Part shown: positions 1 through 4,945 of the stretch, in pieces
How the letters are laid out: each line of letters begins with the position of its first letter
How positions within the stretch are numbered: position 1 is the first letter of the stretch
DNA from: Chloroflexota bacterium
Lineage (GTDB): Bacteria > Chloroflexota > Ktedonobacteria > Ktedonobacterales > Ktedonobacteraceae
Direction: 5' to 3'
Length of the DNA: 5,563 bases
Assembly (NCBI GenBank): GCA_005879655.1
Contig: VBJK01000059.1
Span: forward strand, 1-5,563
Translations under genes and position numbers: made by a program
The notes under the pieces: model-generated
Databases searched by the model: none
What the model was told of the DNA's origin: nothing
The model's input: the letters and a program-made list of their open reading frames with translations, nothing else

Positions 1-963
1 GCCTGAGCCAACGAGACGATAGTTGCCCAGTGCTGCGGGCAAGACCATCGTTTGTCCGCGCTCAAGTGCTTCGCTGTATCGATATGCGGGACCGTATTGG
101 ACCTCAATAGCAGCACCCAACGATGTCATGATCACGCAACTGTTCGTTGTTGAACTCTCTACCACCGCTGGTGGTTGGAGGTTTAATTCTCGTGTCAGAA
201 AACACTTACACGCGACCAAGCAACGCTCTTCATATCCAGTGCCACTGGCCAGCGCTACAGGCTTCACCTTTCCTCGCGTCGCACCATCATAGCGTGCGAC
301 ATCCAGGGAGCGTTCGATGTGCAGGTCGCGTGCTTTCCCAGAGGCGGTTAAGCGTCCATAATCGTACATACGGTAGGTAACATCCGAATATTCCTGTAGT
401 TCATAGAGCATAACGCCGCTACCAATAGCGTGAACGGTGCCCGCAGGAACGAAAATGACATCCCCAGGTTGTACTACTTCTTCATACAGCAAGCGATCTA
501 AGGTGACAGTTTGAATGGCCTCCTGCACAGCCTCGCGGGTCGTCGCTGTTTTGAAGCCATAGACAATACGTGCCCCTGGTTCCGCAGCTAGAATATACCA
601 GAACTCGGTCTTACCGAGGTTGCCACACTCGTGAATGGCCGCATATTCATCGGTAGGATGAACCTGCACAGAGAGCTGAGCATTGGCATCGATAAATTTA
701 GCTAACAGGGGGAAGCGTTGCCCGAATGTCTTGACGGCCTGTGCACCCAGTAGCGCAGACCCCAGCTCATTCACCACTTCACCGAGCGTCTGGCCAGCAT
801 AAGGACCATTTTGTACGATGGTACTCACTTCCGTCTCCCACGATTCGCCGATCGCAACCTCTTGCGAGGGGAGTTGTTTCCAGCGATCTCTTTCTAGACG
901 CCGACCACCCCAGATTGTCTCATGCAATGACCCTGCTAAACGAATTGGATAAAAGTATGCCAC
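1..963 (-). CDS. manA: Mannose-6-phosphate isomerase, class I (3' end cut by window edge)
   Basis: Interconverts fructose-6-phosphate and mannose-6-phosphate in the cytoplasm, linking glycolysis to mannose and GDP-mannose (glycan) synthesis. The minus strand gives 321 uninterrupted codons with no stop before the edge. The short bacterial (Bacillus-type) enzymes are about 315-330 residues, so only a few C-terminal residues should be missing. Visible cupin/zinc-site motifs are SVQVHPTDEYA (residues 98-108), GKTEFWYIL (117-125), VPAGTVHAIGSG (172-183) and LQEYSDVTYRMYD (189-201). By family analogy the zinc ligands are Gln100, His102, Glu120 and His178, and Arg198 is the active-site arginine; all are present. 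The start is a GTG at 963 with AGGAGGG seven bases upstream; the nearby ATG (968-966) is out of frame. It is last in the minus-strand run, 50 bases after the thioredoxin-like gene. Family assignment is secure; the physiological partner pathway is not visible here. Confidence 0.95.
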   Translation of the reverse strand, partial: MAYFYPIRLAGSLHETIWGGRRLERDRWKQLPSQEVAIGESWETEVSTIVQNGPYAGQTLGEVVNELGSALLGAQAVKTFGQRFPLLAKFIDANAQLSVQVHPTDEYAAIHECGNLGKTEFWYILAAEPGARIVYGFKTATTREAVQEAIQTVTLDRLLYEEVVQPGDVIFVPAGTVHAIGSGVMLYELQEYSDVTYRMYDYGRLTASGKARDLHIERSLDVARYDGATRGKVKPVALASGTGYEERCLVACKCFLTRELNLQPPAVVESSTTNSCVIMTSLGAAIEVQYGPAYRYSEALERGQTMVLPAALGNYRLVGSG

Positions 964-970
964 AACATAT

Positions 971-977
971 CCCTCCT
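971..977 (-). promoter_or_regulatory. Strong Shine-Dalgarno deciding a GTG start for manA
   Basis: On the minus strand AGGAGGG is followed by ATATGTT and then GTG (963-961). The match to the 16S anti-SD is essentially complete and the spacing is ideal for the GTG. The ATG inside the spacer is in another frame and too close, so the GTG is the start. Confidence 0.8.
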
Positions 978-985
978 ACAATTGG

Positions 986-991
986 ATTATA
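986..991 (-). promoter_or_regulatory. Possible internal -10 element (TATAAT) ahead of manA
   Basis: A perfect TATAAT occurs on the minus strand in the AT-rich 50-base gap between the thioredoxin-like gene and manA. It would start transcription just before the Shine-Dalgarno. No good -35 lies 16-18 bases upstream and there is no TGn extension, so this may be chance in AT-rich sequence or a weak secondary promoter for manA alone. Confidence 0.3.
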
Positions 992-1013
992 GTAGAATTT
1001 ATTTGACGATTAT

Positions 1014-1358
1014 CTATGCATTATTCGCAGCCAGTAATACACCCTCGATCTGACGGCGTAACCTGTTGCGCATCATAACACCAGGAATGCGGTAAATCTC
1101 CTGACCACCCTTAAAGAAAATGAGGGTGGGGATGCCCGTAACCTTTAGATCGTGGGTCAGTTCAGCCTGGCTATCTACATTCAACTTAGCGAATGTCACA
1201 CGATCCTGATATTCTCTACTCAGAGCAGCAAACTCCGGCTCTTGAATCTGGCACGCCGCGCTCTGTTCCGTCGAAAAATTCACGATCACTAGGCGAGAGG
1301 ATTCTAATACTTGTTCTGCGAAATTTTCGTTTGTTAGTTCAATATAGTTGTCTGCCAT
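1014..1358 (-). CDS. Thioredoxin-fold protein with SAAC in place of CGPC
   Basis: A 114-residue cytoplasmic protein of ordinary thioredoxin length with the full fold. It has the beta-strand LVIVNF (23-28), the active-site turn, VTFAKLNVDSQ (54-64), the cis-Pro loop VTGIPTLIFFKGG (73-85) and the C-terminal helix. In the active site the usual WCGPC is QSAAC (32-36): the attacking Cys is Ser33 and only the second Cys, Cys36, remains; it is the protein's sole cysteine. The buried Asp (E. coli Asp26) is Asn27, while cis-Pro77 is kept. Dithiol-disulfide exchange is therefore not expected; a redox-inactive binding role, a monothiol role or chaperone-like activity is possible (inference). The ATG has AGAGGA (1368-1363) just upstream. 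It follows the helicase stop by 16 bases, so the two are surely co-transcribed. The fold call is firm; the function is unknown. Confidence 0.9.
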   Translation of the reverse strand: MADNYIELTNENFAEQVLESSRLVIVNFSTEQSAACQIQEPEFAALSREYQDRVTFAKLNVDSQAELTHDLKVTGIPTLIFFKGGQEIYRIPGVMMRNRLRRQIEGVLLAANNA

Positions 1359-1374
1359 ACCATCCTCTTATATG

Positions 1375-3084
1375 TTAAACAGCTAGCAGCGCTTCTGCAT
1401 CTTCGATCACATAGCGATAGCCTTGTTCGGTCAAGAAGAGCTGACGGTTCGCCGAAAACTCTTGGTCGCGGGTATCGCGTGTCACGATGGAATAGAAGTA
1501 GGCTAGTCCGCCATCGCTCTTTGGACGCAAGATCCGTCCCAGACGCTGTGCTTCTTCTTGCCGGGACCCGAATGTGCCTGAAACCTGGATAGCAACATTC
1601 GCATCGGGCAGATCAATCGCGAAATTAGCAACCTTGCTAACCACCAGGTGCTTGATGGTACCACGGCGGAATTGCTCATAGAGTTTCTCGCGTTGGGCGT
1701 TCGAGGTGCGACCGGTTAAAAGCGGTGCGCGTAATCCTTCAGCCAGCGCTTTAAGCTGTTCGATATATTGTCCAATGATCAAGACCTGGTCATTGCTATG
1801 CTGTTCTACAAGATGGCGCGTAATGGCGAGCTTGACAGGATTCTCGGCTGCGATACGATATTTCTCGCGCATTTCTGCCGTAGCGTAAAGCATCTGTTGA
1901 TCTTCTGGCAAGCCGACGCGAATCTCATGGCATTCCGCAGTGGCAATCCAGCCCTGACGTTCCAATTCGCGCCAGGGTACATCGTATTTTTTTGGACCGA
2001 TCAGACTAAAGACATCGGCTTCTCGTCCGTCTTCGCGTACCAGCGTAGCGGTCAGGCCCAGACGGCGGCGGGCTTGAATTTCCGCTGTGACACGGAAAAC
2101 GGGCGCGGGCAAGAGGTGGACCTCATCATAGATAATCAGGCCCCAATCATAACTCGTCAGTAAGGAGAAGTGTGGGAAGTACTCCTGAGTGGCCTCCTCG
2201 CTCTCCCCCTCGTTGCTGCCGGGGCGGCGGTAGGTCAGAATTTGATAAGTGCTTACCGTAATGGGAGCAATGTCTTTACGTTCGCCGGTATATTCTCCAA
2301 CCATTTCGGGGGGAACGTCCGTCTTATCAAGAATCTCGCTTATCCATTGGCGTACGGCAATCGTATTAGGGCTGAGGATGAGCGTTGCACGTTGCACATC
2401 CGCCATGGTCGCCAGCCCCACAATAGTTTTGCCCGCCCCACAAGGTAGCACAACGACACCACTACCACCGCTGGGCGCGCCACCTGCGTAGAAGGCAGCA
2501 GACGCAGCGCTTTGGTAGCCGCGCGGCGTAAAGAGCTTGCCTTGCAATGTCTCCTCGCGCAACTTCATCGGCAAAGGAGAACCCTCGGTGTAGCCCGCTA
2601 GATCCTCAGCAGGGAAGCCCATGTGAATAAGCGCTTGTTTGACGTGACCACGCCGTGAAGCATCGACCTGAATCGTATTGAGATCAACTTGGCGCAGCAC
2701 ATATGGTTGTGTGCGTCTGTGATGCAGGACCTCCGCGATAAGTGTCGTATCATCGGAGCGTAGCAGTAAGAAATCTCCCTCGCGTATGAGCTTAATGCGG
2801 CCATAACGGCTGATATACTCGCGGATATCGACAACAATATTGGGAGGGAGAGCATATTTACTATACCTCGTAAGCAACTCCAGGATATCCTGTGCCCTCA
2901 TGCCGCCAGCGGCTGCGTTCCACAACGAGAGCGGTGACAAACGATAGGTATGAATATGTTCTGGTGATTTTTCCAACTCAGCAAACTGTGCAAGAGCATC
3001 TCGTGCTTCAGCATGTTGAGCGTGATCAACTTCCAACAAGATAGTGCGATCGCTTTGCACAATCATAGGGTTATTAGGATTCAT
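1375..3084 (-). CDS. XPB/ERCC3-family superfamily 2 DNA helicase
   Basis: An ATP-dependent DNA-unwinding or translocating enzyme related to eukaryotic XPB (TFIIH, nucleotide excision repair) and to the XPB proteins of mycobacteria, archaea and Chloroflexota. From the ATG at 3084 it has 569 residues. The N-terminal XPB-type domain runs from IVQSDRTILLEVDH to about residue 170. Next come the Q-like motif PRGYQ (187-191), Walker A LPCGAGKT (213-220), motif II DEVH (320-323), motif III LTAT (344-347), the XPB hallmark Arg-Glu-Asp (350-352), and motif VI QRLGRILRPK (513-522). All catalytic motifs are intact. An upstream in-frame ATG at 3126 would add 14 residues and overlap the hydrolase by 25 bases. 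It has no Shine-Dalgarno and the extra residues have no family counterpart that I recall, so 3084 is preferred. The start at 3084 also has only a weak ribosome site, suggesting coupling to the hydrolase gene 17 bases upstream. No Bax1-type nuclease partner is seen in the window. Confidence 0.93.
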   Translation of the reverse strand: MNPNNPMIVQSDRTILLEVDHAQHAEARDALAQFAELEKSPEHIHTYRLSPLSLWNAAAGGMRAQDILELLTRYSKYALPPNIVVDIREYISRYGRIKLIREGDFLLLRSDDTTLIAEVLHHRRTQPYVLRQVDLNTIQVDASRRGHVKQALIHMGFPAEDLAGYTEGSPLPMKLREETLQGKLFTPRGYQSAASAAFYAGGAPSGGSGVVVLPCGAGKTIVGLATMADVQRATLILSPNTIAVRQWISEILDKTDVPPEMVGEYTGERKDIAPITVSTYQILTYRRPGSNEGESEEATQEYFPHFSLLTSYDWGLIIYDEVHLLPAPVFRVTAEIQARRRLGLTATLVREDGREADVFSLIGPKKYDVPWRELERQGWIATAECHEIRVGLPEDQQMLYATAEMREKYRIAAENPVKLAITRHLVEQHSNDQVLIIGQYIEQLKALAEGLRAPLLTGRTSNAQREKLYEQFRRGTIKHLVVSKVANFAIDLPDANVAIQVSGTFGSRQEEAQRLGRILRPKSDGGLAYFYSIVTRDTRDQEFSANRQLFLTEQGYRYVIEDAEALLAV

Positions 3085-3101
3085 AGTGCCACTTTCTTCG
3101 C

Positions 3102-3773
3102 TTACACTCCAGGCATAGTTGCCCATTTTTTTAGATAACTCATCATAGCGGTAACGGCCTGTTCTTCGTAGCCCCGCATAAGGTGGCGTGCGCCAGTGAT
3201 AACTTTGATGCCTTTAGGGCCAGCTTGTTGCTCAACAAATGGTTCTAACTTATAGAGTGGACAGATCTCGTCGAATTCGCCGGTGAGAAATAACTTAGGG
3301 CGTTCAAATGGTCGAGGGAAGCCACTTGTGACGCGGAAAAGAGGGAGGCTGACGGCGACTATCGTACGTATACGAGTATCGAAAGGGGCATAAAGAAGTG
3401 CAGTATGAGCGCCAAAGCCGTGTCCAATGATACCTACTTTAGCAGGATTGGCATGAGGTTGAGCGAGCGCTGTATCAATAGCACCAGCTAGATCGAGAGG
3501 TTCTAGGCGTCCATCGGTCTGCTGCCCCTGACTGTTGCCAACGCCACGAAAGTTGAAACGTAGCGCGAGCATACCGGCGTCTGCTAATGCTCTGGCCAGA
3601 GCTACAATAAGTGGATCGTTCATATCGCTACTGGCTGGTTGGGGATGGCAGAGTATAGTAATGGGAACAAGTTCAGTATGAGAGGGTTTATGCAAAACCC
3701 CTTCGAGCAGGTATGCAGGTTGCCCTTTGCTATGGAATGTAATTGGTCGCTCAGCCTTTGCCAGTGATGTCAT
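3102..3773 (-). CDS. Small alpha/beta hydrolase-fold protein (COG2945-like) lacking the nucleophilic Ser
   Basis: A 223-residue single-domain alpha/beta hydrolase resembling the COG2945-type predicted hydrolases; the substrate is unknown. Visible motifs are the oxyanion-loop strand ITILCHPQP (38-46), RFNFRGVGNSQG (72-83), the nucleophile elbow IGHGFGAH (116-123), the acid loop LTGEFDEICP (163-172) and the His loop GARHLMRG (194-201). In the family the elbow reads GxSxG. Here the Ser position is Gly119 (codon GGC at 3419-3417, one base from the Ser codon AGC), while Asp168 and His197 are kept. The protein may be a catalytically dead relative or use another residue. There is no signal peptide or membrane segment, so it is cytoplasmic. 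The ATG at 3773 has AGAAGGG six bases upstream and is preferred over the in-frame TTG at 3806. It is the first gene of the minus-strand run and has its own promoter. Confidence 0.88.
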   Translation of the reverse strand: MTSLAKAERPITFHSKGQPAYLLEGVLHKPSHTELVPITILCHPQPASSDMNDPLIVALARALADAGMLALRFNFRGVGNSQGQQTDGRLEPLDLAGAIDTALAQPHANPAKVGIIGHGFGAHTALLYAPFDTRIRTIVAVSLPLFRVTSGFPRPFERPKLFLTGEFDEICPLYKLEPFVEQQAGPKGIKVITGARHLMRGYEEQAVTAMMSYLKKWATMPGV

Positions 3774-3779
3774 AAGTTG

Positions 3780-3786
3780 CCCTTCT
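3780..3786 (-). promoter_or_regulatory. Shine-Dalgarno deciding the hydrolase start
   Basis: AGAAGGG on the minus strand sits six bases before the ATG at 3773-3771. The alternative in-frame TTG at 3806 lies only a few bases inside the predicted transcript and has no such site, so the shorter protein is chosen. Confidence 0.65.
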
Positions 3787-3816
3787 GCTACCCAAGTATG
3801 GTGCAATACGGTCTCT

Positions 3817-3845
3817 ATCTTATCTCAGAGAGAGTGAGAAGTCAA
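3817..3845 (-). promoter_or_regulatory. Sigma-70-type promoter for the hydrolase–helicase–thioredoxin–manA run
   Basis: Minus-strand -35 TTGACT (3845-3840), a spacer of exactly 17 bp, and -10 TAAGAT (3822-3817). Each hexamer is one base from consensus. Transcription would start near 3810, leaving a leader of about 37 bases before the ATG at 3773. The spacer is itself a small dyad, TCTCA-N7-TGAGA (3823-3839), which could bind a regulator. No terminator-like hairpin was seen between the four downstream genes. Confidence 0.7.
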
Positions 3846-3967
3846 CTTTCTTATGGAAAAAGTTTGAGGATGACCTCTCTTGCTGAATTTTTCTCACCAA
3901 AAAGTACCAAATGGGGAAAGTATGCTAGTTCTTTTGTGATAAGGGACGAATCTGTGAGGCGAACCCC

Positions 3968-3995
3968 TTGCATATGTGCTGAAGAGTGTTATACT
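3968..3995 (+). promoter_or_regulatory. Possible plus-strand promoter inside the intergenic region
   Basis: TTGCAT (3968-3973), a 16-bp spacer, then TATACT (3990-3995). The pair would start RNA near 4002, more than 500 bases ahead of the receiver gene and in front of no recognised gene. It could give a long leader for the receiver gene or a small RNA. The -35 overlaps a CATATG site and the predicted start overlaps a 10-bp palindrome. Confidence 0.35.
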
Positions 3996-4001
3996 AAATA
4001 T

Positions 4002-4011
4002 GACATATGTC
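4002..4011. repeat. Perfect 10-bp palindrome GACATATGTC
   Basis: GACATATGTC equals its own reverse complement. A related but imperfect site, GCATATGTGC, lies at 3970-3979, so CATATGT-x-CT occurs twice with centres 33 bp apart, about three helical turns. Together they bracket the TATACT at 3990-3995. They are possible binding sites for a dimeric regulator; chance cannot be excluded. Confidence 0.35.
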
Positions 4012-4266
4012 TACCTATTTTTATTCATGTTGATATCGTCTATCGAATGGAGGGTAGCCGTTTGTTGTTTTCGTCTGCTTGATTTTTGTTAGCTCACCAG
4101 TGTCAAAACCATGGGATGAGAGATCGAGAAAAATTAGGAATACATTGTTGTATAGTAAATCTTCTCCACCTCTTAATGACGTTTTAATCTGCACGGTATC
4201 CTACAGGGGGATGGATCTCGTCAGTCTTTTACTCATGGTCTATTTAGGTATTGGGAGGTGAGGCAG

Positions 4267-4353
4267 GTGGTAGTTGAAGATCTATCTATACGCTGCTCAT
4301 TGCAGTTTTTAGATGAACATATAACGCAAGTATGTTCCCCTTGTTGTGCTTAG
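4267..4353 (+). CDS. Doubtful 28-codon ORF with Cys-rich C-terminus
   Basis: GTG at 4267 opens a 28-residue frame ending CSPCCA, preceded by purine-rich GGGAGGTGAGG (4253-4263) that could act as a ribosome site. Four of the 28 residues are Cys, three of them near the end. I recognise no family. The start is GTG, the length is trivial and nothing shows conservation, so it is listed only as a candidate for comparison with relatives. Confidence 0.12.
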   Translation: MVVEDLSIRCSLQFLDEHITQVCSPCCA

Positions 4354-4454
4354 CTGACCTCACTTGTGTTATCTTACTGTTCATTGTATGTCGTAATTCA
4401 GTTTAAGTAGAGTGAATTGTGGGAAGCCAATGTTGTTTACCCCGTAGCTGCCAA

Positions 4455-4482
4455 ACTCTTGTGAAAAAAGCATGACAAGAGT
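4455..4482. promoter_or_regulatory. Inverted repeat ACTCTTGT-N12-ACAAGAGT, candidate operator
   Basis: Two perfect 8-bp arms (4455-4462 and 4475-4482) flank 12 bases. The right arm overlaps the -35 hexamer (4472-4477) of the receiver-gene promoter, a classic position for a repressor site. The length and symmetry fit a dimeric helix-turn-helix protein. It is not a CIRCE element, and it lies upstream of the predicted transcription start, so a terminator or RNA hairpin is unlikely. Confidence 0.5.
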
Positions 4483-4501
4483 CGCTTCTGTGAGGTATAC
4501 T
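4472..4501 (+). promoter_or_regulatory. Sigma-70-type promoter of the receiver–GGDEF gene
   Basis: -35 ATGACA (4472-4477, one base from TTGACA), an 18-bp spacer and -10 TATACT (4496-4501, one base from TATAAT). Transcription should start near 4508, leaving a leader of about 30 bases that carries AGGAGA (4528-4533) before the ATG at 4538. Confidence 0.65.
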
Positions 4502-4537
4502 CAATGTACATAGTGAAAGGTCGAGGCAGGAGAACAC

Positions 4538-4945
4538 ATGTCCAGCATTTTAGTCGTCGAGGCAGAAGGAACGATCACTAGCCTACTCAAAGGGGCTTTA
4601 GAGATCAATAGTTATCAGACTGTAACGATCCTCAATGGCGGTGATGCTGTGCAGTTTGCTCTGCGTGAAGTACCTCATCTTATCGTCATAGATTTGTTGT
4701 CTCCCGGTCTGGACGGCTATGGGTTGATTCGGAGGTTGCGTGACCATCCTAAGTGTATGCATATCCCTATCCTCGTGGTAAGCCGTGCTGCATCACGCGC
4801 GGAGAGGATACGTGCTCTTGAGCTAGGGATAGATGGCTATATTGCCAGGCCAGTTGATGCTGATGAGTTATTAGCCTATGTGCGCAGGCAACTTTGCCGT
4901 ATGCAACAAACTTCTCTGTCTCCCCTGACCCAACTCCCCGGGTGA
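4538..4945 (+). CDS. CheY-like receiver domain, N-terminal part of an interrupted receiver–GGDEF protein
   Basis: 135 codons encode one receiver domain (about residues 1-120) and a short linker. ILVVEAEG (4-11) is the first strand and acidic pocket, VIDLLSPGLDGYGL (50-63) holds phospho-acceptor Asp52, LVVS (79-82) holds switch Ser82, and GYIARPVDADEL (100-111) is the last conserved loop. Two usual residues are changed: the second pocket acid is Ala9 (families have Asp) and the conserved Lys of 'KP' is Arg104. Mg2+ binding and phosphoryl signalling may be weakened (inference). After the receiver, LSPLTQLPG (127-135) is the start of a GGDEF domain, then TGA stops the frame, and the same frame continues as GGDEF. 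The start has AGGAG five bases upstream of the ATG. Alone it would be a single-domain receiver; more probably it is half of a two-domain diguanylate-cyclase-type regulator. Confidence 0.88.
   Translation: MSSILVVEAEGTITSLLKGALEINSYQTVTILNGGDAVQFALREVPHLIVIDLLSPGLDGYGLIRRLRDHPKCMHIPILVVSRAASRAERIRALELGIDGYIARPVDADELLAYVRRQLCRMQQTSLSPLTQLPG
4943..4945 (+). other. In-frame TGA interrupting the receiver–GGDEF reading frame
   Basis: The frame is open from 4538 to the edge at 5563 except for this codon. It replaces the residue after LTQLPG, where GGDEF proteins of this type usually have Asn (LTGLPGN). No frameshift accompanies it: receiver and GGDEF are in the same phase. No single-base change turns TGA into an Asn codon. 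A TTG follows immediately and could allow reinitiation, but no Shine-Dalgarno lies before it. Confidence 0.85.

Larger units (their letters stand above)
3846..4454. other. Long AT-rich divergent intergenic region without a convincing gene
   Basis: This covers most of the gap between the divergently transcribed hydrolase and receiver genes. Short open frames exist on both strands, but none shows a protein-like sequence together with a good ribosome site. No tRNA, riboswitch core, transposon end or long repeat was recognised. It contains a plus-strand promoter-like pair (3968-3995), a 10-bp palindrome (4002-4011) and one tiny frame with a ribosome-site-like lead (4267-4353). It may be a large regulatory region, contain an unrecognised small RNA, or be eroded sequence of a lost gene. 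Confidence 0.5.

Noticed and set aside
147..380. Plus-strand open frames over the left end (also 23-292 and 741-992)
   Set aside because: The minus strand carries a complete, motif-rich mannose-6-phosphate isomerase frame through the whole stretch.
1768..2163. 131-codon plus-strand frame antisense to the helicase
   Set aside because: It is a shadow of the XPB coding strand, whose motifs are unambiguous.
3085..3126. Longer XPB start at 3126
   Set aside because: It would overlap the hydrolase gene, lacks a Shine-Dalgarno and adds residues before the conserved IVQSD start region. Kept as an alternative in the gene entry.
3777..4082. 101-codon plus-strand open frame
   Set aside because: It begins inside the hydrolase leader antisense to its promoter, has no Shine-Dalgarno and reads as composition-driven, unfamily-like protein.
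4079..4261. 60-codon plus-strand open frame in the intergenic region
   Set aside because: No ribosome site at its start and no recognisable protein character. An internal ATG after a GGGGG run gives only 16 residues with no usable spacing.
4455..4482. CIRCE/HrcA operator or intrinsic terminator
   Set aside because: The arms do not match TTAGCACTC/GAGTGCTAA. The repeat is not GC-rich, is not followed by a T-run and overlaps a promoter.
4943..4945. Selenocysteine or TGA-to-Trp recoding
   Set aside because: GGDEF proteins have no redox residue here, no obvious hairpin follows the TGA, and other genes in the window use ordinary code, including TAA and TAG stops and TGG for Trp.
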